From Variovorax paradoxus (GTDB lineage Bacteria > Pseudomonadota > Gammaproteobacteria > Burkholderiales > Burkholderiaceae_C): DNA of 64,000 nt. Below, one piece after another: positions 28,401-37,476 of the stretch. The stretch lies in contig NZ_CP045644.1 in assembly GCF_009498455.1 (NCBI RefSeq), positions 3,661,001-3,725,000 of the forward strand, written 5' to 3'. The notes beneath the pieces are model-generated. The model was given only the letters and a program-made list of their open reading frames with translations, did no database searches and had not been told where the DNA came from. Made by a program: the position numbers and the translations under genes. The number at the start of each line of letters is the position of its first letter. The stretch's first letter is position 1.

Positions 28401-28649
28401 CCGCATTTCCCCTTCGGCGACAGCCCATGGGGAGGCATGCAGCTGTCCGACATGCTGCAAGGCTTCGGCGGTGCCGAGTCACTGCATGCGCTGCTGCAGG
28501 CCGCGTTCCCGCCGGCCTTCGGTGGCACGCAGGCATCGCCCTCGGCGCTGGCCCTGGCGTCGTCGGCCGATTCGCTCGCGGCCTACGCACCGCCCGTAGC
28601 CCCTTCGCTCGATGACGAGCTTCACATGGGCCTCGCGCTTCACCACTGA
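22425..28649 (+). CDS. Large BapA-like repeat adhesin with vWA domain, type I secreted
   Basis: 2,074 residues from ATG 22425 (AAGGA six to ten bases upstream); the longer frame from 22185 is not protein-like. Residues about 1-115 match the BapA-prefix layout, followed by a hydrophobic stretch (WLLGALGVLGVGAAAS) and nine Gly (134-142). One divergent and eleven near-identical tandem Ig/cadherin-like repeats of 91-92 residues occupy up to 1251, a cadherin-like unit 1252-1365, another repeat 1366-1456, a T1SS-143-like segment, then a von Willebrand A domain from 1624 with MIDAS residues D1633-x-S-x-S1637 and D1733. The C-terminus lacks RTX nonapeptides. The tolC-ABC-HlyD genes behind it should secrete it. 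Expected role: cell-surface adhesion and biofilm. Confidence 0.93.
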   Translation: MEAVYKSGGASVRKAAAETPLVLDRPSIVSLKIAPESVLKFERRGDDLVLVLRDGQEVAVRGFFAEYPDGGRNDLVLEDGAGVQWWGQYTAPWKDFHFTEIEWDDAGGALLPDGVPGWLLGALGVLGVGAAASGGGGGGGGGPAFIPPLLPPQNRGPEGKAEPVVTEQDKPVTGQVQATDPDRDALNYTVVKGPEHGTVTVDPSTGQFVYTPKPGYEGPDSFEVTVSDGKGGTSTVKVPVTVSPVNDAPTAPDYAETTNEDTPVSGRVTGSDIDSGDTLTYTKGSDPAHGTVTVNPDGTYTYTPNPDFHGTDSFTVTVSDGNGGTTTSTVTVTVDPVNDAPKAPNYTESTDEDTPVSGSVIGTDVDGDALTYVKGSDPTNGTVTVNPDGTYVYTPNPNFNGTDTFTVTVSDGNGGTVTSTVTVTVDPVNDEPTAPNYTETTNEDTPVSGKVTGADLDGDALTYVKGSDPSNGTVAVNPDGTYTYTPNPNFNGTDTFTVTVSDGHGGTTTSTITVTVDPVNDAPTVPDYTKTTNEDTPVSGQVVGSDVDGDTLTYAKDSDPAHGTVTVNADGTYTYVPGANFNGTDSFTVTVSDGHGGTTTSTVNVTVNPVNDAPTAPNYTETTNEDTPVSGKVIGSDADGDTLTYVKGSDPAHGTVTVNPDGTYTYVPGANFNDTDSFTVTVSDGHGGTTTSTVNVTINPVNDAPTVPNYTKTTNEDTPVSGQVVGSDVDGDTLTYVKGSDPAHGTVTVNADGTYTYTPGANFNGTDSFTITVSDGHGGTTTSTVNVTINPVNDAPTAPNYNLSTDEDTVVGGKVIGSDIDGDTLTYTKGSDPAHGTVTVNADGTYTYVPGANFNGTDSFTVTVSDGHGGTTTSTVNVTVNPVNDAPTAPDYTKTTNEDTPVSGQIVGSDADGDTLTYTKGSDPAHGTVTVNADGTYTYTPGANFNGTDSFTVTVSDGKGGTTTSTVTVTIDPVNDAPTAPDYTKTTNEDTPVSGQVTGSDVDGDTLTYAKGSDPAHGTVTVNADGTYTYTPGANFNGTDSFTVTVSDGHGGTTTSTVTVTIDPVNDAPTVPNYAETTDENTPVSGQVVGSDIDGDTLTYTKGSDPTNGTVTVNADGTYTYTPDASFNGTDSFTVTVSDGHGGTTTSTVTVTIDPVNDAPTAPDYTKTTNEDTPVSGQVVGSDADGDTLTYTKGSDPAHGTVTVNPDGTYTYTPTANFNGTDSFTVTVSDGQGGTTTSTVNVTINPVNDAPVFVDGGGTPVNTTDGYVFGYDENRPAGTVLGTVRATDVDSATITYSILSGNDDGYFAIDPTTGEISLTPAGAAAFVNDYEAGANAHALVVGANDGTVTTNIPVTLNEQNVNEAPTAPGDNKTTDEDTPVSGTIVGSDVDGDTLTYAKGTNPSHGTVTVNADGTYTYVPGANFHGTDSFTVTVSDGHGGTTTSTVNVTVNPVNDAPSATVTNAEVVSEGSLPGGIPAAGEPPVQSTGTISIADPDSAASDLAVSLSGPNGVTSGGQPVTWTWDAGTHTLTGSVTVGGVTTEVMTVAVGNVTATGAGLFEAGYTVTLKAPIDHLPGNGEGVSNLHFEAVVSDGQASGAPVGFEVPVKDDAPVLVNGEQAVDVAPINTNLMVVLDLSGSMGLETPTRLSRAKEAVQNLIDGYDQYGDVRVQLVTFSTTGQAQQAWMTAAEAKTLVQNLQASGSTNYDAALAAAMNGFSATGKLDGAQNVSYFLTDGEPTLGDGNPDQLGNSSNNNAADKGIQAAEEAIWKNFLTTNHINSFALGLGSSLGPTEQAFIDPIAYNGNTGTNTNGKIVTDTSQLNDMLQGTISVPPTVSNLLTGGLGGSSGFGADGGHVSTLSIDGTSYAFDSNTGLMTKTGPAAGSDYSYNAATHQVTIATAQGGKLVVDFDSGEFSYQVAPRTSSSQNYDETLSYQVVDRDGDASNTATQTLHVNYTPGAGTTTAAALFSSADSLGLAGVDEVTVSIEQQQQQDAPHFPFGDSPWGGMQLSDMLQGFGGAESLHALLQAAFPPAFGGTQASPSALALASSADSLAAYAPPVAPSLDDELHMGLALHH
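23172..26177 (+). repeat. Eleven tandem 273-bp repeats inside the adhesin gene
   Basis: Eleven units encode 91 residues each (the first has one extra codon), running without gaps; a twelfth copy lies at 26520-26792 after a cadherin-like unit. Each unit carries NEDTPVSG, a calcium-site-like GSDxDGDTLTY, DGTYTYxPxxNFNGTDSFTV and ends in PVNDAP. Protein identity between units is high while third positions vary, so copies are not all recent, though neighbouring ones may exchange by recombination. They are tandem-95-like adhesin domains. Confidence 0.92.
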
Positions 28650-28658
28650 CCGACCGGC

Positions 28659-28686
28659 GTGCCGGCGCCGCCTGCGGCGTCGGCAC
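28659..28686 (+). terminator. Strong hairpin between adhesin and tolC genes
   Basis: GTGCCGGCGCCGC pairs with GCGGCGTCGGCAC (one G-U pair) 10 bp after the adhesin stop, followed by CTTGTTC. The short, imperfect T-stretch suggests partial termination or mRNA 3'-end protection, which would set a higher adhesin level than secretion machinery. Confidence 0.5.
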
Positions 28687-28717
28687 CTTGTTCGCACGGT
28701 GTCGCCCGTTCTTACGC

Positions 28718-30048
28718 ATGCATTTTTCTCGTCTCCTTCCGTCCGCCGCCGCGGGCGCATTTCTTCTGCTCGCCGGCACGGCGGCGCTTGCGCAAGCGGG
28801 CACCGCCACCCCGCTGGGCATGACCGAGGCCGTGCGCCTGGCCGCCACCTCGCACCCGACCGTGCGCAATGCCGTCGGGCAGGCGCTGCAGGCGGGTGAG
28901 GGCATTGCGGCCGCGCGCTCGGGCTACTACCCGCAGGTTAGCGCAGGCCTGAGCGCACGCACGGGCAACCGCCAGCTCCAGACCGACGGTCGCCGCCAGG
29001 TGCACCAGGCCTCGCTGTCGGTGACCCAGCTGCTGTACGACTTCGGCAAGGTGTCGAGCGCCGTGAACGAGGCCGAGGCGTCGGCCACGGCCGCGCGCGC
29101 CAAGCTGCTCGTGGCGGTCGACGACGTGGTGCGCGATACCGCGCAGGCATGGATCGAAGTGCATCGCCAGCAGGCGCTCGGCGAAATCGCGCAGGCCCAG
29201 GTGAAGGGTGTGCAGTCGCTGGCCGGCCTCGTGGGCGAGCGCCAGGCCAAGGGCGCCACCAGCCAGTCCGACGTGGCACAGGCGCAGTCGCGCCTGGAGG
29301 CCGCGCGTGCGCAGCAACTCAACACCGCGTCGCAAGCCGAGCGCTGGCGCCTCAACCTCATGCATTTGACCCAGGGCCGCATGCCGGTCGACATCGCCGG
29401 CGAAGCGTCGGCGCCGCTCGCGAGCGCCTGCGCCGCGCACCCGCAGACGGCCTTGCCCGCACCGACCGTGCAGATGGCGCAGGCCGAGCGCGACATGGCG
29501 CAGGCCGCACTGCGCGGTGCCGATGCCCAACTGCTGCCCACGCTGTCGCTCAACGCCGGCGTCAACCGGGGGCTCGAATCGGGCGCGCGGCTCGCCGGCC
29601 AGTCCGCCACCGAAAGCACGCTCACCGTCAACTTCAGCGCGCCGCTGTACGAAGGCGGGCGCAGCCAGGCCCGCCAGCGCGCCGCCGTGCACGCCGTCGA
29701 AGCGGCCGAGGCCGCGCTGGGCTACGCACAGCTCAGCGTGCGGCAGCGGCTTGAAGACGCGCGCGTGCAATCGCAAGGCCACGCGCAGCGCCTGCCCGTG
29801 CTCGCCGCGCGCGTGCACAGCACGCAGCGCACGCGCGACCTGTACCGCGAGCAGTACCTGCAGCTGGGCACGCGCTCGCTGCTCGACCTGCTCAATGCCG
29901 AGCAGGAGTTCCACGGCGCGCGCTTCGAGCAGGCCGAGAGCGCGCACGAAGTGCAGCGGCTCGCGGTCGAGTGCCTGTACCAGTCGGGCCGCCTGCGCGA
30001 GGCCTTCGGGCTGGTCGATGCGGGCGACCTCGTCGCCGGAGGCCAGCC

Positions 30049-30052
<4 letters not shown>
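28718..30052 (+). CDS. TolC family outer membrane protein of a type I secretion system (LapE-like)
   Basis: 444 residues from ATG 28718, chosen because a clean signal peptide (MHFSRLLPSAAAGAFLLLAG...ALAQ) begins there. Two homologous TolC halves are visible: LGMTEAVRLAATSHPTVRNA with YYPQVSAGLSARTG, and later LLPTLSLNAGVNRGLESG. The conserved YDFGK and LYEGG motifs and GTRSLLDLLNAEQEF complete the pattern. It forms the outer-membrane channel of the exporter. Its stop overlaps the start of the ABC gene (ATGA). Confidence 0.94.
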
Positions 30053-32237
<2,185 letters not shown>

Positions 32238-32241
<4 letters not shown>

Positions 32242-33485
32242 ACGCCGTGACATTGACCAAGGCACAAATGCAGGCACAGACGCAGTCACCCGCCGTCTCC
32301 ACTGCCACCGTGTGGGGCCCCGGCGGCGCCGACGACTTCGACGAGGCCCGCGCCAGCGGCTCCGCACGCGTCGTGTGGTTCGTCGCGCTCTTTCTGCTCG
32401 CGTTCTTCGTGTGGGCCTGGTGCTTCGAGATCGACGAGGTGTCCAGCGGCATGGGCAAGGTGATTCCCAGCTCGCGTGAGCAGCGCATCCAGTCGCTCGA
32501 AGGCGGCATCCTCGCCGAGCTGCGCGTGCACGAAGGCCAGATCGTCGAGAAGGGCGAGGTGCTTGCGCAGCTCGACCCGACGCGCGGCGAATCGAGCGTG
32601 GAAGAAACCGCCGCGCGCTACCGCGCCGCACTGGCCAGCAGCGTGCGCCTGCGCGCCGAGGTGGAAGGGCGCAGCACCCTGCAGTTCCCCGCCGAGCTGA
32701 AGGCGCACGCGCAACTGGTCGATTCCGAAAGCGCGCTCTTCCGCTCGCGCCAGGGCAGCTTGCGCGACACCACGGCCGGCCTGGGCCAGGCGCTTGCGCT
32801 CGTGCGCAAAGAGCTCGACATCACGCGCTCACTGCAGGTGAGCGGCGCGGCCAGCAACGTCGAACTCATCCGCCTGCAACGCCAGGCTGCCGACCTGGAG
32901 CTGAAGATTTCCGAGGCGCGATCGAACTACATGGTGCGCAGCCGCGAAGAACTGGCCAAGGCCGATGCCGAGGTGAAGTCTTTGTCGTCCGTGGTGCGCG
33001 GGCGTGCCGACTCGCTCGAGCGGCTCACCTTGAACTCGCCCGTGCGCGGCATCGTCAAGAGCTTGCAGGTCACCACCATCGGCGGCGTCGTGCCGCCCAA
33101 CGGCTCGCTGCTGACCCTCGTGCCGCTGGACGACCAGCTGCTGGTCGAGGCGCGCATCTCGCCGCGCGACATCGCCTTCATGCGGCCCGGGCAGGAGGCG
33201 CAGATCAAGATCACCGCCTACGACTACGCCGTGTACGGCGGCCTCAAGGGCCGCGTGGTGACCATCGCGCCCGACACCCAGCGCGACGAGGTCAAGCCCG
33301 AGATCGTGTACTACCCCGTGCTCGTGCGCACCGACTCCGACGCGCTCACCGACAAGGCCGGCCGCCGCATGCCCATCGTGCCCGGCATGGTGACCACCGC
33401 CGACATCCGCACCGGCCGCAAGACCGTGTGGGACTACCTGACCAAGCCGCTGAACAAGGCGCGCGAAGCCATGCGCGAGCGCTGA
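32238..33485 (+). CDS. HlyD family type I secretion membrane fusion protein (LapC-like)
   Basis: 415 residues from ATG 32238, overlapping the ABC gene by 4 bp. A cytoplasmic N-terminus is followed by one membrane helix (VVWFVALFLLAFFVWAWCFE), the lipoyl half-motif (QRIQSLEGGILAELRVHEGQIVEKGEVL), a long coiled-coil hairpin, and the second half (LNSPVRGIVKSLQVTTIGGVV) with the HlyD C-terminal beta domain (PGQEAQIKITAYDYAVYGGL). It bridges the ABC pump and TolC across the periplasm. Confidence 0.95.
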
Positions 33486-33549
33486 CCCGCGCGCGCTCAT
33501 TTCTCCACAAGCCCATCTGAAACCCATCTGACCCAAGAGGACGCTAGCC

Positions 33550-33993
33550 ATGAAAAAGACCCCGCACGCATCACCCGCCGTTGCCACCTTCGTGCTCGCC
33601 GCCGCACTGCTCGGCGCCGCGACAACTGCCGTGGCCCGCGACAACCCCGTGGACCCCGTGAGCAACCCCGACAAGCTGGACTACCGCGACGTCGAGGCGC
33701 GCCGCCCCGACTTCAAGGAACCCTTTCTGCGCGACGGCGTGGTGTCGCGGCCCGAGCGCTTTCGCGAGATCAAGCCCGGCCTCAACCAGGCCCAGGTGCT
33801 CGCCGTGCTCGGCCAGGCGCTGAAGCAAGAGCGCGGCGCGCGCGGCACCGAGTGGGACTACCACTTCAAGTTCCAGATGCCGCAGTCGGCCAACTACCTC
33901 GTGTGCCAGTACAAGGTCGTGTTCGACGACAGCCAGGCCGTGCGCAGCGCCGTGTGGCGCCGTCGGCAATGCCTGGATCTGGTACCGCGCTGA
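33550..33993 (+). CDS. BamE/SmpA-like periplasmic protein at the end of the secretion operon
   Basis: 147 residues with a signal peptide (cut near TTAVARD); there is no lipobox Cys. The core FREIKPGLNQAQVLAVLGQAL with a later WDYHFKF matches the BamE/SmpA fold signature (pi-G-x-s-x-x-q-V-x-x-l-l-G-x-P). Ribosome site AAGAGGA precedes the ATG. It lies 64 bp after the HlyD gene. Similar small BamE-like proteins accompany other giant-adhesin secretion clusters; a role in surface assembly of the adhesin is inferred. Confidence 0.72.
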   Translation: MKKTPHASPAVATFVLAAALLGAATTAVARDNPVDPVSNPDKLDYRDVEARRPDFKEPFLRDGVVSRPERFREIKPGLNQAQVLAVLGQALKQERGARGTEWDYHFKFQMPQSANYLVCQYKVVFDDSQAVRSAVWRRRQCLDLVPR

Positions 33994-34039
33994 GCCCGTC
34001 GCCAGCAGCAGCAACAACAGCAACATCGGTCAGCAGCCC

Positions 34040-34429
34040 ATGCCTCGCGACGCCACGCGCGCGCCCCGTCCCTACGAGGCCTTCGTGTACGGCAACTCCG
34101 CCGACGAGCCGACGCGGCTGGCCGAGCGTTGCCTGGAGGTGATCGAGGGCACGCTGAAAAGCGTCGACCGCGTCGTGGCCTGCCTGCGCGCCGCCGAGCT
34201 GGAACACGGCATCGGCATCCCGGCCATGACGCGCGCGCAGATCACCGACGCCGCCGAATGGCACCGCGCCAAGCTGCAGGGCCTGCTGGCCGTGAAGCTG
34301 CAGCTCACGAACCGAGGCGGCGACCTTCATCTGGTGGACGACCTGCACCTGGTCGTGCGGCTCAAGTCGCGCCTCACCGCGCCCGGCGGCTTTCTGCCGG
34401 GGCTGTACCACCGCATGCCCCATGCCTGA
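34040..34429 (+). CDS. Hypothetical protein
   Basis: 129 residues, no signal peptide or membrane segment. Predicted helical at residues 23-50 (TRLAERCLEVIEGTLKSVD) and 65-90 (AQITDAAEWHRAKLQGLLA). Its codon bias fits the high-GC genome. It starts 46 bp after the BamE-like gene on the same strand, with no evident ribosome site. No family is recognised. Confidence 0.6.
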   Translation: MPRDATRAPRPYEAFVYGNSADEPTRLAERCLEVIEGTLKSVDRVVACLRAAELEHGIGIPAMTRAQITDAAEWHRAKLQGLLAVKLQLTNRGGDLHLVDDLHLVVRLKSRLTAPGGFLPGLYHRMPHA

Positions 34430-34534
34430 TGTGGGTGGCCCGGCCGTCGCGGTGGATGCGGCCCGCTGCAGGGGGCTGTGTCTTCTTCTTGCGTTCAACG
34501 ACGACGCCTGCACGGCCGCCCCGGGAGGCGCGCC

Positions 34535-34648
34535 GTGATCCGCCGCACCAAGCGCTTTCGCAGAAACCTCTACCGGTTGAGCAATGTGGCGCTGTGGTTG
34601 TTACTCGGTCTCGTCGCTGTCCTGGCGATTGGCGTGCTGATGGGCTGA
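34535..34648 (+). CDS. 37-residue single-span membrane peptide
   Basis: From GTG 34535, with GGGAGG six to eleven bases upstream, a very basic head (IRRTKRFRRNLYR) is followed by one continuous hydrophobic helix (about residues 18-36) ending at TGA 34648. Positive-inside topology would place the N-terminus in the cytoplasm. It lies between the unknown gene at 34040 and the orphan kinase, at the start of the composition change. The good ribosome site and the clean basic-plus-helix layout support a real gene; function unknown. Confidence 0.55.
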   Translation: MIRRTKRFRRNLYRLSNVALWLLLGLVAVLAIGVLMG

Positions 34649-34721
34649 AGTACCGATCAGGCCGACAATCTGGCCGTGCTGAGTCCCCCATATGAACGAC
34701 TAGCCGATCGGAAAAGAAAAA

Positions 34722-36383
34722 ATGAACTTGAGTCTGGGAACCGCGGCCTTCTTCACTGCGCTGTTGGAAGCTGTCCTTGCCGCCGGCATGTGGGCGTTGT
34801 GGGCGAGGGGACGAGCCCGCTATCTCATTCATTGGGGCTTTGGATTCTTCGTCTTCGGAGTCGGTGCTTTGCTCCTCACTTTGCGGGGGCGAATCCCGGA
34901 TTTTCTATCCATCCTCGTCGGGAATCTCTGCTTAACACTGAGCTCAATCCTGCTGTACGTAGGTATCTGCGTGTTCTTCGACCGACGCCGGTCGTGGTTG
35001 CCGTGGATGGTGGGAGTGTTGAGCTCGGAGGTCGCACTGCTGGCGTACTACTCCTACGGTTCATATGACACCTCGGCACGCGTGTACGTGTATAGCGTGG
35101 CCCAAACGCTGATCGCCCTGATGATGCTTCAGACACTGTTCGCAGTGAATCGTGGACGAGGAGAGCGCTTCAAGCCGGAAGTCGCCGCTGTGGCTTTGGT
35201 GGCATTGGCGGCACTGGTGGCTCACAGCGCACGCTTGGTCGGCACGCCTTTTTTCCCTGTGCCGCAAGATTTTCTGGCTTCAGGGGATTTCCAGGTCTTG
35301 TTTGCCTTCGGTCTTCAGTTGATTCACGTCGGGTATGCCATTGCGTTCGGCAACATGCACGCGTCCGCGTTGCATGAAGAACTGCGAACGGCACTCGCGG
35401 ACGCCGAAGCAAAGGACCGACAGAAAGTTGAAATCCTGGGCTACGTCAGCCACGACTTGCGCGCACCGCTTGCGACGATCAGCGGATACTCCTCGCTCTT
35501 GCTCGCCAACGCGAACCAAGGGCAACGCAAGCATCTGCTAGCCATCCAGCGCGGCGTCAAATATCAACTCAACCTGATCGACGAACTGCTGGAATATGCC
35601 AAGGCCGAACTGCAACCTTTGGCTATTCAACCGCTCACTACCGACCTGCCGCTTCTGCTGGACAACATCTCCGAATACGGAGTCGCCCTGTGTTCGCAAC
35701 AGAACAACGGCTTTCGCTATCAGCCCTCAACTCGAATTCCCCAACGGATCAACATCGACGGAAAACGCTTGCAGCAGGTGCTGTTGAATCTGTTGTCCAA
35801 CGCCGCCAAGTTCACGCGCGATGGTCTGGTGACTCTCTCTGTCACGGCCCGGAAAGAGGGGGCAACCTGTACCTTGAATTTCGCTGTCAGTGACACAGGC
35901 ATTGGCGTCGACCTGAACCAGAATGCCGACATTTTTTCCGCGTTCCAGCAGGTACAAGCCGCAAGTGGCAGCAGCGGGCTGGGCCTGTTCATCGTGCGGC
36001 GCATTGTCGAGGCCATGGGTGGGTCCCTGAGCGTGACCAGTGTCTACGGCCAAGGTGCCACGTTTTCTTTCGTACTCTCTGCGCCGACCGATGAAGCTGA
36101 CGCAGATTGGGTCGTCGTCGAGCAGCGGGAGATGGAACCCGCTGGGTCTTCATCGATGCCCGCGATGCCCCGAAATCTCATGCCGGAGGATCGAGCTCTG
36201 GACGAGCTCGCAGGCCTGGCGCTCCAGGGACGCTTCACCGATATTGAGCATTGGGTTGCGCACCATGCCGATCAAGTCGCCCATGCTGCGTTCATTGCCC
36301 GGCTTCTTGACTTGCTGGAGCAGTTGGACTTCCGCGGGATTCACGGGTTGGCGCTGAGTGGCAGAAGTGATCCGAATACATGA
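34722..36383 (+). CDS. Orphan sensor histidine kinase with 7TM input and C-terminal helical module
   Basis: 553 residues. Seven membrane helices span about 5-215 with no large periplasmic domain. HisKA has GYVSHDLRAPLATISGY with phospho-acceptor His244. HATPase motifs are NLLSNAAKFTRDGLVTL, VSDTGIGVD and SSGLGLFIVRRIVEAMGG. The last 60 residues (DELAGLALQGRFTDIEHWV, LLEQLDFRGI) match the end of the kinase at 18614-20947. No response regulator is adjacent. Its base composition is lower in GC than the secretion operon upstream, suggesting acquisition or a distinct ancestry. Confidence 0.92.
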   Translation: MNLSLGTAAFFTALLEAVLAAGMWALWARGRARYLIHWGFGFFVFGVGALLLTLRGRIPDFLSILVGNLCLTLSSILLYVGICVFFDRRRSWLPWMVGVLSSEVALLAYYSYGSYDTSARVYVYSVAQTLIALMMLQTLFAVNRGRGERFKPEVAAVALVALAALVAHSARLVGTPFFPVPQDFLASGDFQVLFAFGLQLIHVGYAIAFGNMHASALHEELRTALADAEAKDRQKVEILGYVSHDLRAPLATISGYSSLLLANANQGQRKHLLAIQRGVKYQLNLIDELLEYAKAELQPLAIQPLTTDLPLLLDNISEYGVALCSQQNNGFRYQPSTRIPQRINIDGKRLQQVLLNLLSNAAKFTRDGLVTLSVTARKEGATCTLNFAVSDTGIGVDLNQNADIFSAFQQVQAASGSSGLGLFIVRRIVEAMGGSLSVTSVYGQGATFSFVLSAPTDEADADWVVVEQREMEPAGSSSMPAMPRNLMPEDRALDELAGLALQGRFTDIEHWVAHHADQVAHAAFIARLLDLLEQLDFRGIHGLALSGRSDPNT

Positions 36384-36869
36384 ATCAGGCATGCGCCTGC
36401 ATGACTCGCCGGAGCATGTGCTGAAGGTGCTCTGTCTGAGGCACAAGCCGAGACCTGGGGCGGCGCCCATATAAGGCCTTCCTTCGCGGTCGGCCCCGAG
36501 CCGAACCTCGCTTCGCCTCGTCTCCGGTGAAGCCCAAAAACCGGGGCACCTCAGATATCTCGTCGATTCGAGGAATCCTCGACGAATTCTTTTCTCTTGC
36601 GCGGCTTCGCTTCCCTACAGTGAATGCCCCCGCGACAAGACGGCCCGCTGTAGCGGCCGACGAACCCCGTGAAAGGAACGCCTTCTCCCCATGCATCCAT
36701 TGATCGATTGACGAGCGAATGAATGAACCGCCTTGCCTCACGGCGGGTGTCGATGCCTCTTTGTGAGCAGCGACACGAATGTGAGGCACAAAAGGCGACG
36801 GCCAGGGTGCGTGAACACCCTGACCGTCTAACCAAAAGACGTGCACAACTTGTACAAGGAGCACACCAA
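36384..36869. other. Intergenic region with a hairpin, no supported gene
   Basis: 486 bp between the orphan kinase and the small gene at 36870. A perfect 7-bp hairpin CAGGGTG-N6-CACCCTG lies at 36803-36822, about 48 bp before the next ATG, without a U-tract; it may shape the leader of that gene. The open frame from 36723 runs into the next gene but its first 49 residues do not look like protein. Confidence 0.45.
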
Positions 36870-37136
36870 ATGGCTGAGCAAATTATCGCTGGGCGTTCAA
36901 CGCCCAAATCTTCCCGCCGCACACGCGGCGCGGCATCCGGCACCCCCACAGGCGAAGACGCCCGAGACCTCCTCGAAATCAAACTGGCCCAGCTGAACTC
37001 CCTGCTGTGGTGCTGCTATGGCGACGGCAACGGCTGGTTCGAGGAAGCCGGAGAGAAACACCGGGATCACATGCTGTGGATCGCGGCGGATCTGGCGCGG
37101 GAGGCGGAGAGGTTGTTGGGGAGAGTGGGGGGGTAG
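36870..37136 (+). CDS. Small hypothetical protein
   Basis: 88 residues from ATG 36870, preceded by AAGGAG with an ideal seven-base gap, which decides the start over the in-frame ATG at 36723. A basic Ser/Arg-rich N-terminus (RSTPKSSRRTRGAASG) leads to a helical domain (LLEIKLAQLNSLLWCCYGDG, then MLWIAADLAREAERLL). The pattern resembles short uncharacterised proteins common on proteobacterial accessory DNA. It is not clearly part of the Qat operon, which begins 340 bp later. Confidence 0.65.
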   Translation: MAEQIIAGRSTPKSSRRTRGAASGTPTGEDARDLLEIKLAQLNSLLWCCYGDGNGWFEEAGEKHRDHMLWIAADLAREAERLLGRVGG

Positions 37137-37476
37137 GGGCGCTGTTGCTCGCCGCTGTGTCTTTGTGGCCGGCGGCGGCTCACTTTCCCATCTCCTTCAG
37201 CGTAGCAAGGGCCGGGTGTCGCCCGCTCCTCGATCGAGGTTTGATCGTTTTGCAGCGATAGCTGCCAATCGTCTCGGCTAATCCAATAGGAGCTATCAGC
37301 CCCAAAGAGACATTCGCCGGATAGTGCAATGTAATCAATGTAAGCGTCTGATACAGTGGCGCGCATGGGCTAGGCCTAGATCGGGAAGCGCTGTTGTTCA
37401 TGGCAGCTTGCCGGCCGAAAAAACTAAATCGTAGTCCCATTGAATTCCAAGAAATACGAACGAGGAGGACAAGAAA
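37137..37476. other. Qat upstream region
   Basis: 340 bp, AT-richer toward the right. It contains a dyad GATAGCT...AGCTATC (37257-37263 and 37291-37297, 27-base loop) and a weak -10-like GATACAGT (37350-37357). The qatA ribosome site GAGGAGGA is at 37462-37469. The Qat promoter most likely lies here. Confidence 0.45.

Noticed and set aside
22149..28460. A 2,103-codon open frame antisense to the adhesin
   Set aside because: It mirrors the repeats of the sense gene, is full of Arg/His/Val-rich low-complexity sequence and has no recognisable domain; the opposite strand has clear domains and a ribosome site.
28120..28649. RTX calcium-binding nonapeptides at the adhesin C-terminus
   Set aside because: No GGxGxDxxx series is present, although the protein is clearly a type I substrate by context.
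36723..36869. N-terminal extension of the small protein at 36870
   Set aside because: The extra 49 residues look non-coding, and the AAGGAG site fixes the start at 36870.
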